From NCBI GenBank assembly GCA_027924645.1, contig BSBN01001149.1, forward strand, positions 186,001 through 250,000: DNA of 64,000 nucleotides, written 5' to 3'. Source of the DNA: Cunninghamia lanceolata. Lineage: Eukaryota; Streptophyta; Pinopsida; Cupressales; Cupressaceae. Positions 21,609 to 33,432 of the stretch are shown piece after piece. Below the pieces are notes generated by a model, which saw only the letters and a program-made list of their open reading frames with translations, was not told where the DNA came from and did not search any database. Both the position numbers and the translations under genes were made by a program. Position 1 is the stretch's first letter, and each line of letters opens with the position of its first letter.

Positions 21609-23776
21609 TGTTGGTACTCATTTATGTATAGGGTTTTAAGCTTGAATGTTTGCAGGTTTCCTCATTCAAACCCTGAATTTTCTGAGTCATGGGATCTTGC
21701 ATTGTTTTGTCTGTTCTGATGTTGGTTTTCTATGGTGGGTTCCTAGTTTTTGTGTTTCATCCTCATGCTTTAATGTTTGAGAGTTGACCAGTCCTCATGC
21801 AATGTGATGATGCCCCATTTGTAGTTAGGGTTTCAAATTAAGAATCAATAGACACTTTTCATTTCTAACCCTAGGAGTTTATACGTCCATCGATGTGACG
21901 GGTGATATTGGTATGTCTGATGGAGGTCGTCCCGATGGTTTGGGTCTGGCCGACATGTAGTTTGGTTTGAAGCTTTTAGCGGTATGACGATCGATGTGAG
22001 TTGTGTGGTCGGCGAATGAATTTTCAGTCACTCCGATGGTTCTAGTTATACCGATGAAGGTGGCAATGTGAAGGCTTCGTCGGTAAGATTGGCATATCGG
22101 TAGGAGGATTTTTGAGTCTGCCGATGGTTTACGGTCTCGCCGAAGACCTGGCAATGGGTGTAGCGGTCGGTGTGACATGAGATGTTGGCAAGAGGATTTT
22201 CATTTGCTCCGATGGTGTGGGTCACACCGACGGAGGTGAGAGCTACACCGATGGGCTGTTGGCAGATGGTTCGTGGGTCACGCAAGGTAAAATGCACGAC
22301 GTTAGGTACCCACAACCTAGTTTATGAAATGATCAAGAGGTCCATGCATGGCGAATGTGGGACAATAGATCTCATTGGTTTTGTGAGGTCAGAAATAAAA
22401 GCAAAGGGTGCCTACATGGCATGATCTAATTGGTTGGTGACTTTTCTGCATGATTTGAGGCCATAGATCTTGCAATGGGAAGTGATCGATGGCCAGGTTT
22501 CAAAGTTACAGTGTTGGTTTTTCCTTGCATCCTCAGGCATATTTTGAGCAGGAAAACTCCATGGATGTGCTACTATGAATTCCAAGGAATCTACGGGTGG
22601 TTGAAGCCTTTAATGGCATTATACTAAGGCATGGCCCGACGGTCGAACGTCCACCTATCAGTTTTATGAGAAGGTCCTCAAGCGGCGGCGCAGGGCTCGA
22701 GTCCAACTCTTCCTCACCGTTCCTTCTACCTGCTGCGTTCATTATTGTGGGTGCCATTTTCTCATGCTTTGAATCTGGCAAAATTTTGATTTGCCTTGTA
22801 TTTAATTTTTGTTGGGTACACAGTCTTGGTATAAGGGTCGAACTGTGTTACCCAGTTTTGTGGTTGAAAACTAGACAAAATTTTTTTGGTGTTGTAGTAG
22901 GAATACAGTCTTCTGGTGACTCTGTTTCAGCTGTCTTGCGAGTTTATGAATTGTATGTTGTATGTATTATGCACAGAATTATCAATTTCATGTTGATTTA
23001 AATGAGTAATGCTTCATCGCATGTGTTTTGTTATTTGTCTCTAGACTGAATGTGTTTTTCTTCTGACTCTGAACATCTAAGGGGTGTTATAGATTCTAGA
23101 ATATAGGTTTTCTATATTGAATTCTTAGTCTCTTACCTCTGCTCAAGGAGTAGATTGAATGTTTTGGATTAAGTGTTAAGAGGAATACATTGCAGTAAGG
23201 ATGCTTGTAAGTAGAAATAATTAAATACTTTCTCCTGGGTATTGTCTGTAAGGTAGACATATTAGAAACCCCTTGAAATTTGATTACTGTCTTAAGTCTG
23301 TGGTAAACATTCACATATATATGTCTACTGACTCCGAGCTCTGGATAGGCACCAATCTGGTCTGGTATCTCTGTTGTAACCCAAAGTCCTAGTTTTGCAT
23401 CCATACATAAAATCAAACTTAAACATTAGAATCAAACCATTAGGACTTTAGGATTAGTTTAGGATCTGAAATCCTCTGTCTACAACTGAATATAGGCCCA
23501 AAGCTAGCCCCTTTGCACTTATCTGACAGTTTTGGTCTTCATAAGAGAGGATTTATCTGCTTTGTGTCAGCATCCCAGCTAATTCAAGGATACATTTCAT
23601 GGATGTTGAGTAGGGAATACCCCCCTAGGTTTTGCAGAGCCTAAAGAAGAAGAGGAGATATTTATAGAGTCTATCTCCTAGACTGTTGGCCCCTGGCCCA
23701 GATATCCTGTTGATCATTGATGGCTACCTTGTAGGGATAACTGGGAGCAAGCATCCAGTCTGGTAAAAAACCAACA
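21609..23776 (+). mobile_element. 3' LTR of gypsy E
   Basis: 2168 bp, starting tgttggtactcatttatg and ending aaaaccaaca. It is collinear with the 5' LTR. It keeps more CpG-containing motif copies than the 5' LTR. The U3 motif array is near 21930-22240 and the weak TATA-like atatttata at 23657-23665. Confidence 0.95.
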
Positions 23777-23781
23777 AGTTG
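23777..23781. repeat. Target site duplication of element E, right copy (agttg)
   Basis: Exact copy of 12730-12734. The copia B reading continues right after it. Confidence 0.95.
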
Positions 23782-24261
23782 AAGGTCTATTCTAAAATGA
23801 TTATGTGTTTTCTCCATTGGGCAATATTGTTAGTTGGATGAGCAAGAGACAACCCATATCTATTTTGTCCGCTACCAAAGTAGGTTATATGGCTACTACA
23901 TACAACTATAAAGAGGCAATTTGGTTAGAGAGACCATGTTCAAGAATTAGTTTTGATTACAAGGTGGTTCAAATCAGATGTAATAGTCAAAGTACTATCT
24001 TTTTGGCCTGGAATTCCATGTGCCATGCTTCTATAAAGCATATTAGTACTCATTATCTCTTTATTCATTAGATGGTAGAGAATGACAAGATCATGATTCA
24101 AAAGATTGACATTTATAGGATAATGTTGCAAATTCACTTATGAAAGCAATTAGCATGGATAAATTCTCTTGGTCTAGTAAGCCATGGGCATTGTATCTTG
24201 TAATTGATCTATTTCATGTTTCTTATTTTTTCAGTGTAATGTATAATATCAAGTAGGAGAA
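23782..24261 (+). pseudogene. Copia B RNase H relic, 3' part, and PPT
   Basis: It continues the RNase H broken off at 12734. It reads VSWMSKRQPIS, a decayed TKAEYMA block (TKVGYMATTY), EAIWLERP, then CNSQSTIFLAWNS and KHISTHY, all matching the order in copia C at 57550-57850. An in-frame stop occurs at 24069. The tail (about 24080-24180) keeps the end of RNase H in other frames. The purine run aagtaggaga at 24251-24260 touches the LTR start tgttaggat. Confidence 0.85.
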
Positions 24262-24930
24262 TGTTAGGATAGTGTGATATTAAATTGAAAGCTTAGTGTA
24301 TAATGTTGAGTCTCCAACTTTGTTGGAATAAGTAAATTGGACACCCATGAAGAGTTGAGGGATATTATTTTATTATTATTATTCTATGAATTATGTAAGA
24401 TATTTTTGTAATGTCATTGAATAAAGGGGATTATAAAAGTAAGTCAAAGATAGGGTGTTATGGAGTATCTTTCTTAGAATAGGCAATGACAATGAAATTA
24501 TTGTACTCATGGAACTCTTAGAAATGGGAAAGTGGTCTTAATGACATATTATGATGAAATATATATGACCTTTTAGTGTATGAAGAGGAGTTTTTTAATT
24601 TTGGAGACCACTCTCTGTACTGGATCATTAGATTTTTCTACCATGGTATTTTGAAACCACATTTGGGCTCATGGTATTATTTTCTAGTGTTTTTTTGGTC
24701 TCCCTAAGTCTATATATTGAAGGCTTGGTATGGAGGAGGTATGGTTAATGTGTATGTATTCTCACACTACCAGAATGTTTTTAAACTAAAGAATATTGTA
24801 TGAGTTGTATTGATGTACTTATTTCAATTTGATTAATATAAACTCAATATATCTTTGGTGGTGGAGTTTCTTCTCAAAAAGTTTTTTTCGCATATATTTA
24901 ATGTCATATGTCCATGCTAATTTTTTATTG
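24262..24930 (+). mobile_element. 3' LTR of copia B (right border uncertain)
   Basis: It starts tgttaggatagtg directly after the PPT, like the LTR of copia C (tgttaggattaag, 58050). Near 24860 it has ggtggtggagtttcttctc, matching a ttggtggagttttttacgcg block in the LTR of copia C. No open frame. The end could not be fixed because the 5' LTR is absent from the window. Confidence 0.6.
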
Positions 24931-24961
24931 CTATTATAAATATTTATACATGTTCTATTTT

Positions 24962-25345
24962 AGATTTAATGGTTAATCACATGTACCTCTAATCAAGTTA
25001 AGTAGATTTATACACTTTAAGTTTATACTTTCATTGTTATTGTTCATCGATTTTCTCAACATTGTGAATGTTGCAACTGAAGCCCTTTGGATATAGCATA
25101 TTCTCACTAATTTAGTATCTAGTTTCATAGGCCATCTGTCATGTTTTGTAATAATTAGAGTGTTAATGTAATCCCTCAAAAATTGATTCATCATTAGTAG
25201 AACAAAGACATTGAGGTCCACATGCACTACATTTGGGAGCTCATTTATGGATAGGTTATTGATATTTTCTATTTTCAACTATTCAACATGTAGCCAACAT
25301 CTTAACCAAGCCCTTCATAGAAATTAAGCTTCTTCATTTATAATT
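24962..25345 (+). pseudogene. Copia D relic: end of RNase H
   Basis: Read over several frames, the plus strand keeps the order of a copia RNase H C-terminus: an EALWI-like block near 25078, a degraded CDNQSA site near 25150, a block resembling RTKHIELHCH near 25200-25225, and VANILTKPF near 25290-25315. Stops and shifts are frequent, so it is an old copy. It lies directly upstream of element F and was probably its insertion target. Confidence 0.65.
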
Positions 25346-25458
25346 TTTTTGGGGTGCAGGAGGCTACATATTTAGTGGACTAGATATCCTTCTTTCTTAT
25401 CTTCTCTCTATTTAGGGTTGGGAGTGGGGGTTATTCTCTCTTTAGGGGGATTTCTATG
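25346..25458. other. Short spacer between copia D and element F
   Basis: Non-coding, with two G-rich purine runs (ttgggagtggggg near 25416 and ttaggggga near 25441) that may be PPT remains of copia D. The five bases before F are ctatg. Their partner cannot be found because the right end of F is truncated. Confidence 0.5.
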
Positions 25459-26710
25459 TGTTATGGAGTAAAAAGTGGCTACATGTCTTTTTACCTCCTT
25501 GTTTAGCTCCTAGGTCCCCGTGATTGCATTATACATTCTAAATATTCATCCTGATGTAAAATTGCTTGAAACCAATGTAAATTGGGAACAAGGGGCCCAT
25601 GCTTAACCTTATCCCGAACCTAAAAGGGGCTCAAAGACTTGGGTGCCACTACCCAAGTCTTCCCTAATTGTTTGGGGCAAATTTAGTTGCATGTCGTCTT
25701 AGGACCTTTAAAAAGGGTTCTCCTTGTCGGCTCCTTTGGTTTAATTTGACGAATTTGTTAGCGAGAAAGCATATATAAGTGTATTTTTGAATTCATTATG
25801 AACCTAGATAGAGATATCCAACTTGAAGCACTGGAGTAAAGAGCATTCAAAGCATTCATTGTGATTCTAGAACAGATTTGTGTTGTTATTGTGTGTGTTG
25901 TTGCAGGTTTGAAGTTATCATCTATCTCTCCTTATGAGTTGACGATCCTTCATCCTCCTAAGGGTTTCATCACATAGGTGATCTATCATTTTTGTTTATC
26001 ATCATTTGATTCATCATATTGTTATTGTGTTTAGCCTTTGCCCTGCAAGGGCACCCTCTCTTTATCTATCAACAGTGTTGGGAAGCTTGATTGTTATCCC
26101 GAGATTTGACTGAGGCAAGTCCCTAAACACCATAACCCACAAACCCCTTTTCTTCTTCTTGTGTTTAGGTTACAAGAGTGAGATCTAGGAAATATGAAGA
26201 TAAAAGAAGATTGAGCAAGGATCAGGGTTTCGAGGTCTGACAATATTTTAAGAATATTCCTCTACAAAAGACTTGGACACCACCACCCTAGCCTTCCTGT
26301 CCTTTTTGACATTAGATCTGGCATCAGGGCAGTCTCTGCAACATATTTACAATTCTGACAGAATCAATCAACCTAGACTTGAGGGCACCTGAAATAGTCC
26401 TTCGACACCTCTTCTTTTGGGACACAGGTTCTGACATCTTCCTAATTGTTCTTGTGCAATTGGTTTCTAGGTATATGTTGTACATCTTATGTTATAATTA
26501 GATCTATGTAAATCTAGGGTTTAATGCATTGATTGACCTAAGGTTTGATAAAAGTCTTGATTAAAACTGATCTTTCCATAGCACTCCTAAGTACAAGATC
26601 TGTAGCTAAGTCTGTCTCCATTTGGTAGTGATTTGGCTCGGTGTTGTCCTTGAATGTTATTGTGGAAGAGGGTTTGGTCTAGTGTGCGTGCTAGTTGTCA
26701 TCATTCACCT
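25459..26710 (+). mobile_element. 5' LTR of element F, main part
   Basis: It starts tgttatggag. A TATA box atatataa lies at 25771-25778, also kept in the 3' copy at 56362-56369. The last 15 bases of this LTR lie beyond element G at 43652-43666, giving an LTR of about 1267 bp. No coding region. Confidence 0.8.
26706..26710. repeat. Target site duplication of element G, left copy (cacct)
   Basis: cacct directly precedes the LTR start tgtagacac and recurs after the other LTR at 43647-43651. Confidence 0.95.
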
Positions 26711-26822
26711 TGTAGACACTCAAAATTGGCCCATTTCATTATCTATGCATTAAACTCATATTGCACTGCATACCTTCATTCTTTCTAACACAATTATATT
26801 TTATTTTCCTCTTCATATCCTT

Positions 26823-27017
26823 AATTAATTAAATAAATTTTATTTATTTAATTAATTTTCATTATTCTTCCATCTACCATCAAATATCTACCATCAAATG
26901 ATTAAATAACTTTATATTATTTAATTATTTTGTCTTTTCTTCTAATAAATAAATAAAATCATTTATTTTATTTATTTATTCACCATGTCTATAAATTAAA
27001 TAAATTTTTTAATTTAT
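26823..27017. promoter_or_regulatory. Four AT-rich palindromes in U3 of element G
   Basis: Inverted repeats: 15-bp arms at 26823-26837 and 26843-26857 (loop 5); about 9-10 bp arms near 26901-26925; 16-bp arms at 26944-26959 and 26965-26980 (loop 5); 10-bp arms at 26991-27000 and 27008-27017. The same four recur in the 3' LTR near 42840-43030. They lie upstream of the TATA box. Function unknown. Confidence 0.8.
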
Positions 27018-27337
27018 ATTATCTTCTATTCTTATCTTATTCCTCCAAACGTGCAAGTGGGCCCCGTTGTCCATAAAATAGTAAAAATCAAAATGTGGGA
27101 CAATTAAATGAAATAGAAATAAATCTATTATCCTTATCACTCCAACTCTCAAAATAGAAAAAAATGGTCTATCTTGAAAATGAATCTTATCTTCATCAAC
27201 AACCCACCTAAGCTTTCTAAAAAAAGTGCCTTTTTATGGACACTTGGCATGTGCACGTTCATCTATATCTCTCGTTCATCCTCAACCATTGATCTTTTAT
27301 TTTATCCTCCATTGTTGATCATCCTCTCACCTTTGTC

Positions 27338-27345
27338 TATAAATA
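27338..27345 (+). promoter_or_regulatory. TATA box of element G LTR
   Basis: tataaata followed by tggcctctc, conserved at 43351-43358 in the 3' LTR, in a stretch more conserved than its surroundings. Confidence 0.7.
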
Positions 27346-27633
27346 TGGCCTCTCATAAGTCATTTGTATGCATTGAGTTTAATACCCTTACGCTGTTGAA
27401 TTATCATTAGAACCTTTGCATCATTCTTCTTTAATCTTCTCATCTTTCTATCTATCTTCTATCATCTTCATCTTATCGTTATGCTACAGCTATGAACAAC
27501 CAACATTCAATAAATCAAGCAAAACAATCATGCATGCATCATCATTCGAGGTATTTGAAAAGTTTGGGTAAAGAGGTAATTTGCATTTTATTGTTTTATC
27601 TTATATTTTATCCAAATTTTCTCGTCTACATTC

Positions 27634-27650
27634 TGGCACACCTGGTGGAC
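27634..27650 (+). other. Probable primer binding site of element G
   Basis: tggcacacctggtggac starts three bases after the LTR end. The position is right and it begins TGG as a tRNA 3' CCA complement should. The tRNA is not identified. Confidence 0.6.
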
Positions 27651-30600
27651 TCACTTTGCTTAATCATTTTTGCAGATTTTTGGTATAAAAATTTACATTT
27701 TTCATCTAACCCTCATTTGCAAGTTTTGTAGAGGATCTGTTATAGGTGACCTCTGGGACAAAAACTAACCTCGCCATCATGTCCAAGAGGCCAATTCCAA
27801 GATTTTTGACTATAAATTTGCATATATTTCATCACAGGAAAATTTTTTGTAAAAATTTGAAATTTTTTTTAGCCCATATAGTACGGATCCATATCGTACG
27901 AACTGATCATATCAATCTTGGATGAATTTTTGATTGCAGGGGTCACTGTGTTTTATGTTGCAGGTTTATTTTTGTTGCAGATATAAGTTTTTTGTTGACC
28001 TGCTCTCGTCGGTTGATCTGTGTGGGATATGCTTTGTTCTAAGCCCTTATACTTTGTTTCAAATCCCTTATCTCTCCGAATGATTCTTTAAACCCTACCA
28101 TCCTCCGTTGGCCGCTATTGTTTTGGCAACCTCATCACCCTCGGCCTCCAAATACTTCCTGAACACCTTACATCTTCCATCGACTGCCCTCAGCCCCTGC
28201 CATTTACCTCCCTTTCATCGCTTTCTCTGCTCTAAATCCTCCCCACCATCGCCGCCCAATCGAAATCCATGCAACACCTTTCCTAAACTGTCAATTAATT
28301 GATTGAGATACTCCTTAATTTCCAGAAAGAGACAAATTTCAACAGAATTTATTCAAAGTTGACATAATTCGATTGACTTAATGTCTATGTCAAGCAGCTT
28401 GTAAACTTCTATAACCTTAGGCTAAAGTTCCTCTTTCTTCTCTTCAAGCTCTTTCTCTATGGATTCCTGTCACAAATTACAAAGTAAACTGTTAGCAAAG
28501 ATTTGAAGGTGCTTTCTTTCATTTATTAGGGTTATTAACTAAAAATTGAAACATAAAAGATGAAGCTTTATTAGGGAGTCCTAGGATTAGACATGGCAAA
28601 CCTTGGAGGCATAAAATGATTTACATGCTTATGTCGCTGCCGCTTTCTTCTTGCCAAGCAATAACTTCTTGATCCTAGGCAAAACTTTGCTTTTCCAGTA
28701 ACTCATCCTTGCGACATTCGAAACCTTGACCTACCGAACTCCTTTCTCAGAATTCTGACCACAACTTTCCTAAATCTGGATCTCTTAATGGAAAGTAATC
28801 TCTTTTATTACAGATAAAAATGGAAAACTATTATGATCTACTCTCAATTGCATGGAGTTATATAGATAAAAAAACTTTGAGAGAGAGGAATGAAAACACA
28901 GTAACAAATATGCGTTGTCTTTTTGGAAATTAAGGAGTATCCTTTCGACCAGAGAATGTCTATTAGACAGAATAAAATTTTTAGCACATGGGAGAAATCT
29001 ATAAGGTATGAATGTCGCTCACAAAATCATAAGACCACCATATTTTTGTTTTAGAAGTTTGTATTGAAGAACAGAATTGGCATTGGCGAGAATAAAATTT
29101 TCATCTTTTGGAGAACATATGTGAAGTACAGTTTTCTCTCAAAACATCATAGGACTTGCACCATATTTCTATTTTAGGAATTTTGTATTGAAGAGCATAA
29201 TAGTCATCATCTCAGGAGTTTCGATTGCCATATTTGCTACTTGCAAAACACAAAAACAAAAACAATACAGATGTTGACTTTCATTCTCTGTCAGCCTCTA
29301 AAACCATCAGTCGATACCCAAAAAACTACTTGTAAAAGTTGAAGTATTAAAATCCTTTAGTTTGGCATCTTAATTCTTATGGTCAAATGTCTAAAATCTA
29401 AGGTCGCAATCTTAAAACATCAGTCGCAGTTTAAAGACCTCAAGTCGAAGTTTAATAAAATGGGAATGTGGAGGTGACAAAGGGTCGAATAAGCCACAAT
29501 AGCAACAACAAGGAAAAGACAACAAGTGTTAGGGTTTTAAAAAGGGGCTGGGACATAAAACTTTTCCATGGCATGTCCCATCTAATAAATCTTTTCAAAA
29601 CTATCAAAAACATCAAAAGTCAAATCAGTCGAACTAGTCAACCTACCTTCTTCAAACATGCCAAAGGAGGCGAATTTTTTCTTTTTGCTATAACTGGGTC
29701 ATACGAACTTGTAATCACACAAACAAATACTTGTTGGAAAGAAGATCTAGAGAAATTTGCATCTGTGGATAAATTATTAGGTGAAAGTGCCATTTTGATG
29801 CTTTTTTTTGTAGGCAAAGTCAAAGTTCATTGCAAACTTCAAATGAGCATATCTTTTGTGAAACTTATCAAATTTTAGCAATTTTTTTTTAAAAAGTGCA
29901 TAGAATTTCACATAGAATCTGTTCATGACATTAAATATTCTATATCAGTCCATTTTGATCAGATTTTATCATATTATTATTTTCCACATATCACACTTCT
30001 TGGCTAGTCTACTCATTTCTTTTTTGATTTTGTGGCTTCTAGGTGCATCGAAGGAGCTATAGCAGTGTTGGGATCAACATACACAGTAGCTTGGAAAGCA
30101 AAAACAATCAAGTGCATTCACTCTAATCTTTCATATCTCTTAATCATTGCTTGCCTTCACACTTCTACTTAGGCTTAAAAATCAATCTTGTTAGGCTAAA
30201 ATGAACAACTGTCTTTATTCACATTTAGATTTGGGATTTTAAAACGAACAAGTGTCTGCATTGTCTTTCTTCACACATTTCATTTCTAAGGGTCAATGAA
30301 CAACTGCAATTTGTCAAACCCTATCTAGGAGGCTTTCTAGGGGATTTCATCACCCCTAGGGACGACCTCAACCATGTGTTCTGGCAGGGTATATCAAAGG
30401 GAGGAGAGTGAAAGCTGTACCTCAATCTAGCTACATAGTCATTGTGACAGCCTTGTGGCCCCGAGTGATTCCAGACATAAGGTGAAGTTGTATTTTCTTA
30501 CGCTTATGCCACATCCCTTCAACAACCTAGTGTTCATAGATTTGGGCCCCTTGTACCTTGTGTATATCAGGGACACCTTTAGTTAACCCTTGTGTAGCCT

Positions 30601-30959
30601 AGTTTAAGACCTATTAGCTATATCCTACCTGATCAATCAATAGGGCTTGTTGTTGTGTTTGCAAGTGTTTGATTAATCATAACATTTAATCTTGAAAGGA
30701 AGTTTGAACATTGTGCTTGGCGTGTGTGTTTATGCATTCACATTTGTGTTTGATATTGCCCAAGTCAAACTTCTAATAAACAATTGCCACATCATCCTCA
30801 AACAACTTGTCATAACACATATCCTAGTCCTTGCCACATCATCCAATCATTCCAAGCCAAATCATCCTTATCATCCAATCAACCACATCCTAATCAATCC
30901 AAGTCATCTAACCTCATCATTACACATCATCCTCTTTCTAATTAAATCAACATCATTTT
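27651..30959. other. Leader region of element G, no recognised gene
   Basis: About 3.3 kb between the PBS and the first coding relic. It holds the MITE at 28311-28937 and an imperfect tandem duplication of ~120 bp (about 28970-29090 and 29091-29215, each containing aataaaatttt and gtattgaag). A 136-codon open frame at 29468-29878 has no recognised domain and is probably chance. A 64-codon frame at 28108-28302 is Ser/Pro-rich and also unrecognised. Confidence 0.5.
28311..28937. mobile_element. Stowaway/mariner-like MITE, 627 bp
   Basis: The termini are inverted: ctccttaatttccagaaa at the left, and the reverse complement of the right end starts ctccttaatttccaaaaa. TA dinucleotides flank both ends (28309-28310 and 28938-28939). 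TIRs starting CTCC and a TA target duplication are the Stowaway/Tc1-mariner signature. No transposase frame is present. Confidence 0.7.
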
Positions 30960-31422
30960 CCACCATGTCAACATTAGAGGACCAAGCATAAGAGATCGTT
31001 CACATACTTTACCAGGAACCAAAACCTCTAGACCAACAAATCATTCAAAAGGTCCATAACATGATCCCAAAACTGCAAGCAAGCCAATCCCTGCATATGC
31101 AACACCTCTTGGCAACTTGTTAAATCCAACAGGCACATCATCAACCAACACTAAATCAATCCTATATGCCACCTTTATCATCACATCAAACCTATCCATC
31201 CTCCTATCATGTTATCCCCACACCAACTTATCCTATTTCTTCTAACCCCAATCATTATCCATATCAATCCTCTCAATAATTATTATCCTATGTAATCCCT
31301 CCACCACAACACCATCACAACTTCCAACACATTCAACCACAATCCTATGTGTCATCTCATCACCCAACCCATTCACAAGGCCAAAAGGTGTTTTCACAAG
31401 AGGTACATGCAAAACCAAATAA

Positions 31423-31735
31423 CCTTTTGTACATAAATCAAACATCTTTAATTTCACTTTTGGAGCAAGATCTAATATCCTTTGACAAGGAAGATACCTA
31501 TGCATCTCCTAATCCTACTCCAAGTGGCCCCTTGTACATAAATCAATGTCCTTAAGTCCACTTGTGGAGCAAAATCTAATATCATTTGAGGAGGAAGATA
31601 CCTATGTGTCTCCTAATCCTACTCCAAGTGGCCCCTTATACATATGTCAAGTGTCCTTAAGTTCACCTTTGGAGCAAGATTTGATAGCCTTTGACGAGGG
31701 AGATACCAATCTAGATAATGCATCCTATGAGTTAC
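31423..31735 (+). repeat. Three ~105-bp coding repeats in element G
   Basis: Unit starts near 31427, 31532 and 31636, each around tacata(a/t), followed by gagcaagatct(a/g)at and by ctcctactccaagtgg-like text. Each encodes about 35 residues with the core LEQDLISFDEEDT and SPNPTPSGPLY. Confidence 0.75.
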
Positions 31736-32734
31736 CTTCACCATCCAATCACATGCCAACACATGAGCCTTCTAGTCTTATCTGACACCACCATGTGATC
31801 CTAATCCCAATGCTTCCAGGCCTACTATCCCTCTATCCAATCCAAATCCCAATCCAAACCATCTACCAAGTCCTAATCCTAAACCTACAACACCATCCAC
31901 CATTATTGCCCATCCCCTATATTTTCCATCTACCCATGCACTTGCAAAGGATGTGATCCATTGGCTACTAGCTAGGAACAACTTATCCCCATGTCAAACA
32001 CCTATCTTAGAACCTAGCAATGAGCCTTCAAATGCCATGCTTATTCCTCTAATGCCACCATGTGATCCACAATCCATTGACTCTATTCAAGAGCCTCCCA
32101 TTATAAGCCCAAGTCTAAGTCCATCATACTCTCTTATGGATGAATATCAAGAACCCATCAAACTCATCCAAGAGCCTCTCACTTCCACTTCCATGAAACC
32201 ACAAGATTTATATCAAGAATATGATCCTAAGCATGTGGAAACATCAATCTCTTGTCTAAGTCAAGATCAATTCCTTTCCATGCAACCCATCCATAACATT
32301 TACCTCTTCCATGATCAAGATGAAATTATCTATGAAGGCCTATCTACGAACACCTTGATCTTATCCATGATCCTATAAGTATCCATGAGAAAGACATCCA
32401 AATTGCTCCTGTACATCTTCCACATAGCCCTATCCATACTGAACAAACATCTATTTCCATTAATGAGACATGTGCCTCCCAAGAAGACATAAGTATAGAA
32501 GATCAAACAAGTAGCTTGGATCATGATGAACATAAGCAAGATCTTAATGATCCTTCCACATCCACCATCGACCCTATTTCAAGGCCATCATATCCTATTG
32601 GTCTTTCCACCCTCATTCATGAGTGTTCCTCCTTAGGAACATAGCAACCATTATCCTCTACTTCACCTTCTCCATCCAATAAGGAACTTGTGTCTAGTGT
32701 TCCACCTACACATAGTCCCATTGTCAATCACATT

Positions 32735-32850
32735 CTCCAAAACATGAATTATCAAGGTAAAGGCCTAGGCCTTCTTGAACAAGGTATTTTAGAGCCAATC
32801 CATGTCAAGGTCCCTCCTCCATGCTCATATGGCCTTGGATACACACCCAA
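32735..32850 (+). pseudogene. G-patch segment of element G
   Basis: The Gly pattern GKGLG-x5-QGI...YGLGY is kept, with the aromatic residue at the start (NYQGKGLG). Upstream and downstream pieces are in different frames, so it is part of a broken ORF. Confidence 0.6.
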
Positions 32851-33415
32851 GGTAAATAATCTAAAGATGTTGGTACTTCCTCCATCCCTCTTAAGTCCAC
32901 CACTTCCTATCACAAATCCCATCATACCTCTAAGACATATGTCGCCATTCCACCTCCCTCATCTTATAAATGTTAAAATCATGTGACTGTACACCTTCCA
33001 CCATCCACTTTGCCTCCGCTTCTTCCAACTCCTAATATCCCTCCATCAAATTTACCTCCATTACTTCCAACACCTTATCCATCCATCCATAAATCCTCTA
33101 AAAATCCTAATCATGGCCAACAGATTCACACATTGTCTAAACAAGGAGCTTCCACCAACCCCACTTCCACTCACCCCATGGGATTCAAAATAAAAAATTT
33201 GGATGCCTCTACCTATAAAGCAAAAAATCCTAAAAATCCTAATGCCTTAGGGCACAAAAGCAAAGAATCAAAGAAAAATCCATATAAAAAGTTATCCAAA
33301 CCCATACCTTCACAAGCAAAGTCAAAAACTAAAATGGTATGGGTCCCTAAGAAAAAATCCATCAAGTCAAATGAGGCATCCCCTTCTCAAGAATCCCAAC
33401 CATCCACCTCCATCC

Positions 33416-33432
33416 AAAATTCCCATTCCATT
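33416..33432. repeat. Target site duplication of the LINE, left copy
   Basis: aaaattcccattccatt; the same 17 bases occur after the LINE at 39582-39598. The first four A are ambiguous because they overlap the poly-A, so at least 13 bp are certain. Confidence 0.9.

Larger units (their letters stand above)
12735..23776 (+). mobile_element. Ty3/gypsy retrotransposon E, Tat-like, 11.0 kb, nested in copia B
   Basis: The two LTRs (2167 and 2168 bp) are collinear, start TGTTGG, end CCAACA, and are flanked by agttg on both sides. The gag-pol reading frame runs from about 15357 to 20870 in one phase, with only scattered stops, and then shifts once. Domain order is Gag, PR (LDSGAS), an archaeal-type RNase H, RT (YQDD), a degenerate RT-linked RNase H, and INT. 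The RT and RNase H wording is of the Tat/Ogre group. The LTRs differ by a few percent by eye, mostly transitions, so the insertion is not recent. It is removed in silico simply by joining 12734 to 23782. Confidence 0.95.
26711..27630 (+). mobile_element. 5' LTR of element G
   Basis: 920 bp from tgtagacac to gtctaca. It carries four AT-rich palindromes at 26823-27017, a TATA box tataaata at 27338-27345, and a 14-bp duplication (atctaccatcaaat) near 26871-26898 that the 3' LTR lacks. Confidence 0.95.
30965..33432 (+). pseudogene. Element G coding relic with a G-patch
   Basis: A Pro/Ser/His-rich reading begins near the ATG at 30965 and runs, with stops and shifts, to the LINE insertion. Open pieces are 31349-31555, 31546-31785, 31953-32378, 32690-32986 and 32983-33432. 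At 31423-31735 a ~105-bp unit (35 codons, core SPNPTPSGPLYI) is repeated three times. At 32735-32850 the text NYQGKGLGLLEQGILEPI...YGLGY is a G-patch, a glycine-rich RNA-binding motif found in some plant gypsy polyproteins near the protease. The C-terminal part is Lys-rich (KSKTKMVWVPKKKS). No zinc knuckle or protease was found. It could be a gag-like or accessory protein. Confidence 0.55.

Noticed and set aside
29468..29878. 136-codon plus-strand frame as a gene of element G
   Set aside because: No domain, no repeat or motif, and it sits in a leader with no other coding sense; kept only as a remark.
31242..31981. Gly-rich and other minus-strand frames in element G
   Set aside because: They are complements of the Pro-rich plus-strand relic, which itself has repeats and a G-patch; no family seen on the minus strand.
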